DNA of 39,578 nucleotides from JABMPX01 sp964649795 (GTDB lineage Bacteria > Patescibacteriota > Minisyncoccia > Portnoybacterales > UBA2143). Of the stretch, positions 32,748 through 38,164 are shown piece by piece; the first letter of the stretch is position 1; each line of letters begins with the position of its first letter. The stretch lies in the NCBI GenBank assembly GCA_964649795.1, contig CAZYQY010000005.1, positions 1 to 39,578 of the forward strand. Reading direction: 5' to 3'. Both the position numbers and the translations under genes were made by a program. The notes beneath the pieces were generated by a model. It saw only the letters and a list, made by a program, of their open reading frames with translations, did no database searches and was not told where the DNA came from.

Positions 32748-33209
32748 TCATTCGGGCTCTTTAAACTGTTCTTCAATCTTTTTTGCCATTTGTCCTCCTT
32801 TTGGGGTAAACTTGACATAGCCACCTTCAATTTTTACGAGACCCTCTTTGGCCATCATTTCAGTTGGTGACTCGATTGGGATGAATTCCATATTATTCCC
32901 CAAACATTTTTCTATCTCTTGGCAAAATGCCAATGATAAACTATTTGCTTCTTGAAAAATGTCAGGGTGAACTTCAGAATGATTTCTTGAGGCCGCATCC
33001 CAGAGAATCTCCGCGGCAATTATGTAAATAGCTTTCCAAGTTCGCTTATCAGCGATATCCATTTCCAGATCAACCGAACCGCCCTCTGTATGCTTATTAA
33101 GCTCTATAACAAGACTCTCTCTCAAAAAGCAGTCAAAGAATATCCGTGCGTCAGAATCTCCTTCAATCTGTCTATACAGACTATCTAAAAATTCACCTAT
33201 TTTCGCCAT
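32748..33209 (-). CDS. Unknown protein in the pyr operon
   Basis: A 153-residue acidic, mostly helical protein (MAKIGEFLDSLYRQIEGDSD, WKAIYIIAAEILWDAASRNH) with a C-terminal segment MMAKEGLVKIEGGYVKFTPK that resembles a small winged-helix or wing strand. I recognise no family. AAAAGGGGG lies 5 nt before the ATG. It is the first gene after the promoter at 33267-33295 and shares the composition of pyrF and pyrE, so it likely arrived with them. A regulatory role is possible but not shown. Confidence 0.65.
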   Translation of the reverse strand: MAKIGEFLDSLYRQIEGDSDARIFFDCFLRESLVIELNKHTEGGSVDLEMDIADKRTWKAIYIIAAEILWDAASRNHSEVHPDIFQEANSLSLAFCQEIEKCLGNNMEFIPIESPTEMMAKEGLVKIEGGYVKFTPKGGQMAKKIEEQFKEPE

Positions 33210-33266
33210 CTTATCCCCCTTTTATTTAAAAGTTAATGTACAGCAAAACTAAATTTTCATGGTTTA

Positions 33267-33295
33267 ATTATAAAACAGAAACAGTAAAAAAGCAA
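33267..33295 (-). promoter_or_regulatory. Promoter of the pyr unit (TTGCTT-17-TATAAT)
   Basis: On the minus strand the -35 TTGCTT (33290-33295) and a perfect -10 TATAAT (33267-33272) are 17 nt apart. Transcription would start near 33260, about 50 nt before the first gene. It diverges from the tRNA promoter at 33377-33405. Confidence 0.75.
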
Positions 33296-33376
33296 GAATT
33301 TTATATTGGCAACTATCCCACACAAGCATTGACAATTAAATAAGAAAATGAGTTAAAGCTATCCCCACAATTGACA

Positions 33377-33405
33377 TTGACGCTAATTCCACCATTTGAT
33401 ATACT
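33377..33405 (+). promoter_or_regulatory. Promoter of the odd tRNA (TTGACG-17-TATACT)
   Basis: -35 TTGACG at 33377-33382, spacer 17 nt, -10 TATACT at 33400-33405. The predicted start is about 33412, at the foot of the hairpin at 33414-33465, so the transcript would begin with that hairpin and run into the tRNA. Confidence 0.75.
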
Positions 33406-33413
33406 GACTTGTT

Positions 33414-33465
33414 GAATACAAAAAGCACTTCCAACCCGCAAAGATTAAAAGCGCTTTTTGTATTC
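33414..33465 (+). other. 17-bp 5' leader hairpin in front of the odd tRNA
   Basis: GAATACAAAAAGCACTT (33414-33430) pairs with 33449-33465 over 17 bp with one A-C mismatch, around an 18-nt loop. It starts at the predicted transcription start and ends 4 nt before the tRNA. The right arm contains T5, but no T-run follows the stem, so a simple terminator is unlikely. It may be a 5' leader removed by RNase P, or it may control readthrough. Confidence 0.65.
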
Positions 33466-33469
33466 ACAA

Positions 33470-33555
33470 GCCGCAGTGGTGGAATAGGTATACACAGCAA
33501 TTTCGTAAATTGCCACTCTCCCTAGAGTTTGTGAGTTCAAATCTCACCTGCGGCA
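33470..33555 (+). tRNA. Leu-type class II tRNA with anticodon CGT (Thr)
   Basis: An 86-nt cloverleaf with no mismatches in its main stems: acceptor GCCGCAG/CTGCGGC; D arm GTG-GAATAGGTATA-CAC, the characteristic bacterial tRNA-Leu form; anticodon stem GCAAT/ATTGC with loop TTCGTAA; long variable arm ACTCT-CCCT-AGAGT; T arm GTGAG-TTCAAAT-CTCAC; A73; no CCA encoded. The body and A73 say leucine; the anticodon CGT reads ACG (Thr). Normal tRNA-Thr is class I with a short variable loop. The anticodon was checked against shifted loops and stays CGT. Confidence 0.88.
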
Positions 33556-33565
33556 CACTTGTGAA

Positions 33566-33591
33566 CAAATAACTTCCCTACGAAGATTTTG
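33566..33591. repeat. 26-nt direct repeat, copy A (just after the odd tRNA)
   Basis: Matches 35720-35745 at 25 of 26 positions (core TTCCCTACGAAGATTTTG). It begins 11 nt after the tRNA 3' end. The two copies bracket the transposase and the toxin-antitoxin candidate, so they could be ends of an inserted unit. Confidence 0.8.
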
Positions 33592-33664
33592 ACACTTATT
33601 ATAAGTTTATTATGTCTTGTACCTCTTGTCAATAGCATAAGAATGGCTTAAATAAGCTAATAAA

Positions 33665-34495
33665 ATGTCCACAAAATATACAATAAAACATTTTAATAAT
33701 CAGTTTCCTGATGATAATGCGTGTTTGGATTATATTTTTAAATATAAATATCCTGACTTAAAAGGATATTATCGTGTTAAAGGACGAAAATGCTACACTA
33801 ATTCTAAAAATACTCATATCTATCCTTTGGTTGGAACTATTTTTGAAAATAGCTCTACTTCTTTACGTTCTTGGTTTTATGCTATGTTCCTGTTTAGTGT
33901 GTCTAAAAATGGAGTGGCCGCTAAAGAGATTGAAAGACATGTCGGAGTGTCATATAAAACTGCTTGGCGTATGGCTAAACAAATAAGAACTTTAATGAAT
34001 GATAGTATTGCCTTGTCGGGAATTGTGGAAGTTGACGAAACTTATATTGGTGGTAGACGTAGAATGAGCTCTAAAATGTCAAACAAAACTGCTATTACGG
34101 GAATGGTTGAAAAAGGCGGTGGAGTTATTGCTAAAAAGATAGATAATTTACAAAATCATACTTTATTGAATAATATTAAAAAGAATGTTAAACGTGGTAG
34201 TTATCTTATGACTGATGAATGGCCTGCTTATAAAAGAATTAGGCATTTTGGTTATCAAAAAGGTGCTGTCAAACATTCAAGAAAACAATGGGCTAAAGGA
34301 AAGGATAATTTTATACATACTAATACTATTGAAAACTTTTGGGGACAACTTAAGCGTTCTCTCTCTGGGACTTATCACGTTGTTTCGCCAAAGTATCTTC
34401 AACTTTATGTTGATGAGTTTGCTTTTCGCTATAATCACCAACACGCTTTTGTTTTTTCTTCTTTATTGAAGAAGATTGTGAATAAGGATTTATAG
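33665..34495 (+). mobile_element. IS1595-family (ISXO2-like) transposase
   Basis: A 276-residue DDE transposase. The catalytic residues are in VEVDETYIGG (D), MTDEWPAYKRI (D) and NTIENFWGQLKRSLSGTY (E/N position of the family). Upstream of the DDE domain is a helix-turn-helix-like segment (GVAAKEIERHVGVSYKTAWR). The N-terminal zinc ribbon of larger ISXO2 members is degenerate: the only cysteines are single ones in DNACLDYIF and GRKCYTN. I could not find convincing terminal inverted repeats, so the ends of the element are not set. It lies 110 nt after the odd tRNA and may be reached by readthrough from its promoter. Confidence 0.9.
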
Positions 34496-34547
34496 CCTTA
34501 TCCAAATAATCAAAAAATTTATCTTTGTTTGTATAATTTTTACCCAT
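34496..34547 (-). pseudogene. Possible 5' remnant of a third gene cut by the transposase element
   Basis: ATG 34547 overlaps the stop of the preceding ORF (34540-34542) and opens MGKNYTNKDKFFDYLDKA, which reads like normal protein. It then runs antisense into the transposase gene, where the composition becomes unnatural. This fits a downstream operon gene truncated by insertion of the transposase unit. It could also be chance. Confidence 0.25.
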
Positions 34548-34932
34548 ATATGTCGTGGTTTAAATCAAACCAAACAATATAAAATATATTTTTAGACAAA
34601 CCACCAAATACCCTAGTTTTTTGGCTATTAATATTCAACAGTGCGAATTGAAATGAAGGCAATCCATCAACTCGCTTGTCAGGAAATCCATTTTTCTCTT
34701 TGGTCTTGCTCCAGTCAACTTCGTGAAAACGATATACGCCACTACTCATTATCATTTCATTATAAGTTTTTGTATTTACATCTTTTAATCTATCTAATGC
34801 TTTAAATATTTGTTCTTTCTCCCAACAACTCAAACAATATTTTTTACTAGTATCATAAAATTCAAAACTGAATTTTATCTTTACATCTTCTAACTCGGTG
34901 GTTGAATTAAGATTTTTTTTCTTATTCATCAA
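34540..34932 (-). CDS. Candidate toxin paired with the Panacea-domain protein
   Basis: A 130-residue protein (IKFSFEFYDTSKKYCLSCWE, YRFHEVDWSKTKEKNGFPD, VFGGLSKNIFYIVWFDLNHD). The closing strand pattern FxxxxxxNIFYIVWFDxxHxIY is shared with a family of small uncharacterised proteins that I associate with toxin-antitoxin and phage contexts, but I cannot name it with certainty. It overlaps the 3' end of the Panacea gene by 11 nt. That order, antitoxin first and toxin second, is typical of the pairing. No catalytic site is evident. Confidence 0.6.
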   Translation of the reverse strand: MMNKKKNLNSTTELEDVKIKFSFEFYDTSKKYCLSCWEKEQIFKALDRLKDVNTKTYNEMIMSSGVYRFHEVDWSKTKEKNGFPDKRVDGLPSFQFALLNINSQKTRVFGGLSKNIFYIVWFDLNHDIYG

Positions 34933-35428
34933 TTTTGCTGTAATATTGAATTATATCCTCATCTGAAATTATATCTGTTGATGTTTCAGTGGGATTTAAC
35001 CCCCTTCTTGCATTTAACCAAGGGGATTCATTATGAGTAATCATAACTAACTGGAATGCAGTTAATTGACCATATTTTTCGTATATCCAATCAATTATAT
35101 CCACTAATTCATTTCCTAATACTTTTTTTAAATTATCAACATCCTTTTCATTCTTTATTTTTGTAATAGTTGAAGGCACTGGAGACGAACCGAATTTTCT
35201 TAATTCCTTATAAACAGAGTAAAGGACGGGTCCGATAGGCCAAGCTTGGAATTTTTCGTTAAAACATATTTTATGATTTTTAACTAATTGCCAAACATAA
35301 ACATAATATAATATTTTTTGTAATTTTAAATTCGTAATAGGTTCTCCGTCAAAATTATATTTGTAGATTATATAACGAACTACATCTATTGAGTTTTTGT
35401 GATTTCTTTTAATAATTATTCTAGGCAT
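34922..35428 (-). CDS. Panacea-domain (DUF4065, SocA-like) protein, candidate antitoxin
   Basis: About 168 residues. The Panacea domain is clear: VVRYIIYKYNFDGEPITNLK leads into LQKILYYVYVWQL, then FQAWPIGPVLYSVYKELRKF, and near the end QLVMITHNESPWLNARRG. Proteins with this domain act as antitoxins for several unrelated toxins, or as proteolytic adaptors (SocA). ATG 35428 is used; TTG 35434 is possible and better spaced from GAGGGTGG. A promoter lies at 35513-35541 with a leader of about 80 nt. Confidence 0.85.
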   Translation of the reverse strand: MPRIIIKRNHKNSIDVVRYIIYKYNFDGEPITNLKLQKILYYVYVWQLVKNHKICFNEKFQAWPIGPVLYSVYKELRKFGSSPVPSTITKIKNEKDVDNLKKVLGNELVDIIDWIYEKYGQLTAFQLVMITHNESPWLNARRGLNPTETSTDIISDEDIIQYYSKIDE

Positions 35429-35512
35429 AAACAATAAAAACCACCCTCATACAATAAAGTTAAATAACTATTTTTGAGAATGGCTATTTTTTCACCCCCT
35501 TCCTTTGTTTTT

Positions 35513-35541
35513 ATAATATCATAAAAAACGATTAAGGGCAA
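35513..35541 (-). promoter_or_regulatory. Promoter of the Panacea pair (TTGCCC-17-TATTAT)
   Basis: On the minus strand the -35 TTGCCC (35536-35541) and -10 TATTAT (35513-35518) are 17 nt apart, with a start near 35506. The leader contains GGAAGGGGGTG, which is followed only by a three-codon frame. It diverges from the ncRNA promoter at 35609-35637. Confidence 0.6.
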
Positions 35542-35608
35542 AATAATTACCATTCTTTTTCTATTATGATTTTAATTTTTATCTCTATTGTATTTTTTCC
35601 ACAAAAGG

Positions 35609-35637
35609 TTGACAAATTTTAAAAAACATAATAATAT
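35609..35637 (+). promoter_or_regulatory. Promoter of the structured RNA (TTGACA-17-TAATAT)
   Basis: A perfect -35 TTGACA (35609-35614) and -10 TAATAT (35632-35637) with a 17-nt spacer. The expected start is 35644, exactly the first base of the RNA's closing stem. Confidence 0.75.
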
Positions 35638-35643
35638 TTATAC

Positions 35644-35788
35644 AGAACATACAATGTTCTGCCACCGTCAGGGGTTATGGACACCTAATACCTACACCAC
35701 CAACGGTTGAAGTGCTAAGCAAATAATTTCCCTACGAAGATTTTGTTTGACTGAGCGACACTAATGGCAACTTGTATGTTCTTTTTTA
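35644..35788 (+). ncRNA. Structured non-coding RNA of unknown family, about 140 nt
   Basis: The 5' end AGAACATACAA (35644-35654) pairs with TTGTATGTTCT (35772-35782) over 11 bp, followed by T6. Inside, TGCCA/TGGCA and CGTCAG/CTGA-g-CG extend the rod, leaving an internal domain that holds the 26-nt repeat at 35720-35745. No long ORF is present. It does not match what I know of 6S, SRP, tmRNA or RNase P RNA. Promoter, closing stem and terminator together make a strong case for a real transcript; its function is unknown. Confidence 0.65.
35720..35745. repeat. 26-nt direct repeat, copy B (inside the structured RNA)
   Basis: Differs from 33566-33591 at one position (T for C at base 8). Here it lies within the apical part of the structured RNA. 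Confidence 0.8.
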
Positions 35789-35808
35789 TTTACTTTTTAA
35801 TCTACTTT

Positions 35809-35823
35809 TGATAAGATATAAGA
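35809..35823. repeat. 15-bp inverted repeat, left arm
   Basis: TGATAAGATATAAGA is the perfect reverse complement of 35954-35968. The arms enclose 160 bp that carry the tiny peptide ORF and a terminator, and may be ends of a miniature element. Confidence 0.7.
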
Positions 35824-35858
35824 GTAAATGTATTTGCCATTTTGATACCAAAATTAAA

Positions 35859-35912
35859 ATGGAACAAATAATAATAGTTTTAATTCTATTATATCTTTTA
35901 AAAAAGAAATAA
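35859..35912 (+). CDS. Tiny hydrophobic peptide, 17 residues (tentative)
   Basis: ATG 35859 to TAA 35910-35912 encodes MEQIIIVLILLYLLKKK: a short transmembrane-like core with an acidic start and a tri-lysine end. It is followed 8 nt later by an 11-bp hairpin terminator. There is no clear Shine-Dalgarno. The form resembles type I toxin peptides or other tiny membrane peptides, and a structured RNA lies 70 nt upstream. Evidence for translation is only positional. Confidence 0.35.
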   Translation: MEQIIIVLILLYLLKKK

Positions 35913-35919
35913 TAGGCAC

Positions 35920-35950
35920 AAACAGGTCAGCACCAACTGGCCTGTTTTTG
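35920..35950 (+). terminator. Intrinsic terminator after the tiny peptide
   Basis: AAACAGGTCAG pairs with CTGGCCTGTTT (11 bp, one G-U) around the loop CACCAA, then TTGTTTTC. It lies just after the tiny ORF and faces the convergent tsaB-like gene. Confidence 0.85.
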
Positions 35951-35953
35951 TTT

Positions 35954-35968
35954 TCTTATATCTTATCA
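35954..35968. repeat. 15-bp inverted repeat, right arm
   Basis: TCTTATATCTTATCA, the reverse complement of 35809-35823. It lies directly after the terminator and about 50 nt before the tsaB-like stop codon. Confidence 0.7.
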
Positions 35969-36015
35969 GAAATAGATTATGATTTTTTGTCAATGTTCAG
36001 AGGCGATAGTTGCCT

Positions 36016-36267
36016 TTATATCTTCAACCCTAAAGCCACAGCTTTGGCAATCCGGGTGCTGACTAATGATTCTTTGCTTGGGATTACTTTTATCTCTTTT
36101 ATATTTCCTAATTTAATTTTATTCTTTTTTAAAAATTTATCAATTTCTAAAATTAATGTCTCGCTTAATTGATAAAGCCCAGTCCATTGATGGCTGTCAA
36201 TTTTCCTCTTGTCTTGTTTTAAGACAAGACACGGCTCTTTTTTAGACAAGTCAATAATTAAATTCAT
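36016..36267 (-). CDS. tsaB: Short TsaB-like protein (N-terminal half only)
   Basis: An 83-residue protein whose pattern follows the first half of TsaB, the subunit that pairs with TsaD in tRNA t6A37 synthesis: MNLIIDLSKKEPCLVL (ASKHA strand 1), a HQWTGLYQLSETLILEIDKF helix, then IKEIKVIPSKESLVSTRIAK and ALGLKI, aligned with the GPGSFTGLRIG segment. The Gly-rich loop is replaced by SKESLVST. Full TsaB has about 220 residues; the sequence after the stop shows no continuation. It may be a reduced functional dimerisation subunit or a decayed gene. ATG 36267 is preferred over one inside the hairpin at 36303. Confidence 0.6.
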   Translation of the reverse strand: MNLIIDLSKKEPCLVLKQDKRKIDSHQWTGLYQLSETLILEIDKFLKKNKIKLGNIKEIKVIPSKESLVSTRIAKAVALGLKI

Positions 36268-36274
36268 AGTAATG

Positions 36275-36346
36275 CTGACAGGCATGGCCTTAAAGAGCAA
36301 CATCCTTGCGAAGCAAGGTTGTGCGAGAAAGGCCGTGCCTGGTCAG
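36275..36346 (-). repeat. 72-nt imperfect hairpin, distant member 3 of the dispersed family
   Basis: The outer stem CTGAC-aGGCATGGCCTT pairs with AAGGCCGTGCC-tgGTCAG. A separate tip stem is CCTTGC-GAA-GCAAGG. It shares GGCCGTGCC and the ATCCTTGC/GCAAGGTT tip with the hairpins at 1881 and 27861, but is diverged. It directly follows, and overlaps by a few bases, the DUF167 stop codon and ends 7 nt before the tsaB-like ATG on the minus strand. Confidence 0.6.
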
Positions 36347-36564
36347 ACTTTTATTTCAAAAATCTTATTCCTCTGCTTAAATCCCTTAATTAATTTAATG
36401 TTTTCTCTTGGGATTTTAAAATAATCAGCCAAAGCGCTGATTACTGCCCTATTAGCTTGTCCCTGAACTGGTTTTTGTTTAACCCAAACTTCAAAACTAT
36501 CCTCTGCTTTTTTTACTATCTGTTCTTGTCCTGCTTGAGGAAAAACTTTTACTTTTATTAGCAT
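36343..36564 (-). CDS. DUF167 (YggU-like) protein
   Basis: A 73-residue protein with the PF02594 pattern: MLIKVKVFPQAGQEQIVKKA, then VWVKQKPVQGQANRAVISAL, ADYFKIPRENIKLIKGFKQR and a final NKIFEIKV strand. The family is widespread and of unknown function. It is followed by a long hairpin. The 66-nt gap before it (36565-36629) contains TTGGAATC/GATT-g-CCAA complementarity, a possible leader fold. Confidence 0.92.
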   Translation of the reverse strand: MLIKVKVFPQAGQEQIVKKAEDSFEVWVKQKPVQGQANRAVISALADYFKIPRENIKLIKGFKQRNKIFEIKV

Positions 36565-36629
36565 AATGTTCTTTTACTTGGAATCTTGACGGCGTCCTAT
36601 AACCCGGCTTGCCTTTGCGATTGCCAATT

Positions 36630-37820
36630 TTAGCATAATTTTTCATCTTTTTTCTTTAGAAAATAATCTCTTTTTTTGAAAAAATACTTAGCTCGTTTAA
36701 TAACTACTTGCTCAACTTCTGTAGGAGCTAAATGCCCATTCTCAATAAAAAACCGAGCCATTCTTCCAAAATAAAGACAACCCAATGAATCAATTAAGAT
36801 AAATTTATCTTTAGACCCTGGATAAGAACAGAGAAAATCATAAACAATTTTAGTCCAAAGATCCAAACCAATTTCCCCTTGTTTCTCTTTACGGATCTTA
36901 TTCAATTTTTCATAAACTGGTTTACTAACAGCTTGTTTAATTGTTGGCCAAAAAGAATCTAAATTATCCCAGAAAATCTTTCTAAATAATTCTTTATTTG
37001 GCAAAGAATTAGATAAAGCCGGCAATTGATCATCTCCTTTAATAGGTATTTTTTTGATTTCAATATTTCTTTTAATATGATTAAAATTCTCGGAAATCAT
37101 TTTAAAAAGAGTTCCTGATACTTGAGAAAACATTGGCCCTAATTTAGGATTAGACAGATTATGAATTTTAGAACCCAAATTAACTTGGCATGTTTCCATT
37201 CTATTAAAAAATGCAGTTAAACTCATAAAAATGTCTATGCCGAATTGATAAGTTGTTTGACTCCATTTCTTTTTTAACCAAACATTAGCCATTTTAGAAG
37301 AAAAAGCAAAATCACCGCCAATTGGCTGACGAATATCCCAGCCCAAAAGACCATACGTTAAAGGATAAACTAAGTGATTAGTAATAGTCGCATCAATTTT
37401 ATCGCGAGCATAATAAGGGGTAACAAAATCATATCCTTCAAAAATAGGTTCAGCCATTTTTTTAATCCAATCAGGTTTAATACTTTTTAAATCAGCATCA
37501 AGAGCTAAGCCGGTTTTAGCTTCAAATTTTTTCATCATTGAAAAAAGGTTATGGAAGTTATAACCTTTTCCTTTAATGCCTTTGTCTGTAGAAATATAGA
37601 TTTGAGGGATATTTGATTTGGCTTTAAAAAATGCCTGTTTGGTCCCATCAGCAGAATTATTATCTACGTTAATAATAATGCTTTGTTTATTTGGAAAGTA
37701 TTTTTCTAATCCCAAACTAATTTGTTCAACAACAAAACCAATCGTTTCTGACTCATTGTACGAAGGAATCCCTACTATTATTTCAGCTTTTTCAATTTTT
37801 TCAGGATTATTAATTATCAT
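36630..37820 (-). CDS. GT81/GT2-like glycosyltransferase (glucosyl-3-phosphoglycerate or mannosylglycerate synthase type)
   Basis: A 396-residue enzyme. The start IIVGIPSYNESETIGFVVEQ and INVDNNSADGT bind the sugar nucleotide. KTGLALDADLKSIKPDWIK carries the DxD. FVTPYYARDKIDATITNHLV followed by DIRQPIGGDFAFSSKMA is very close in pattern to GpgS/MGS enzymes, which make compatible-solute glycosides or polysaccharide precursors. The C-terminal 150 residues are helical. The acceptor cannot be assigned from sequence. Confidence 0.78.
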   Translation of the reverse strand: MIINNPEKIEKAEIIVGIPSYNESETIGFVVEQISLGLEKYFPNKQSIIINVDNNSADGTKQAFFKAKSNIPQIYISTDKGIKGKGYNFHNLFSMMKKFEAKTGLALDADLKSIKPDWIKKMAEPIFEGYDFVTPYYARDKIDATITNHLVYPLTYGLLGWDIRQPIGGDFAFSSKMANVWLKKKWSQTTYQFGIDIFMSLTAFFNRMETCQVNLGSKIHNLSNPKLGPMFSQVSGTLFKMISENFNHIKRNIEIKKIPIKGDDQLPALSNSLPNKELFRKIFWDNLDSFWPTIKQAVSKPVYEKLNKIRKEKQGEIGLDLWTKIVYDFLCSYPGSKDKFILIDSLGCLYFGRMARFFIENGHLAPTEVEQVVIKRAKYFFKKRDYFLKKKDEKLC

Positions 37821-37826
37821 CGTAGA

Positions 37827-38156
37827 TTATTCTGCAAAATTTTTTGTATCTATTTCAACCCAATCTTCTTCTGCGTCGCTCCATTTATAAGCAATTAGCT
37901 TATTGCTTTTTTCGTCTTCACTATAAACATATTCCACTTTTGTTTCAGAGCCAATTCTTCCTGAATAGGTAGTTTTTTTATCTAAAACTACCGGCTTAGT
38001 CACAAATTCTAATTTAGTCCTGCCTAATGGTCCTTTAAAAATGATATATTCTGTATCTGTCCCCCCATGTTCATCAGAATGCTCTTTTTTATGCTCTTCT
38101 ACTTCAAAATCATCTTTAATATCTCCTACTAAATTTTCCCATTTTTCTGGCAGCAT
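37827..38156 (-). CDS. Small acidic protein, unknown function
   Basis: A 109-residue, very acidic, probably beta-rich protein (WENLVGDIKDDFEVEEHKKE, IIFKGPLGRTKLEFVTKPVV, TYSGRIGSETKVEYVYSEDE). I know of no family. It lies 6 nt upstream of the GT81-like gene and 8 nt after the second RecB-like nuclease gene, in a compact minus-strand operon. Confidence 0.65.
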   Translation of the reverse strand: MLPEKWENLVGDIKDDFEVEEHKKEHSDEHGGTDTEYIIFKGPLGRTKLEFVTKPVVLDKKTTYSGRIGSETKVEYVYSEDEKSNKLIAYKWSDAEEDWVEIDTKNFAE

Positions 38157-38164
38157 AATATTTA

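Noticed and set aside
33470..33555. Ordinary tRNA-Thr(CGT)
   Set aside because: The long variable arm with a 5-bp stem and the Leu-type D arm do not fit class I tRNA-Thr, although an anticodon-only caller would label it so.
34350..34495. Minus-strand frame through the transposase gene
   Set aside because: Its composition is that of an antisense frame; only the first codons outside the transposase might be a gene remnant.
33592..34560. Terminal inverted repeats of the IS1595 element
   Set aside because: I compared the flanks on both sides of the transposase and found no convincing inverted match, so element ends are not claimed.
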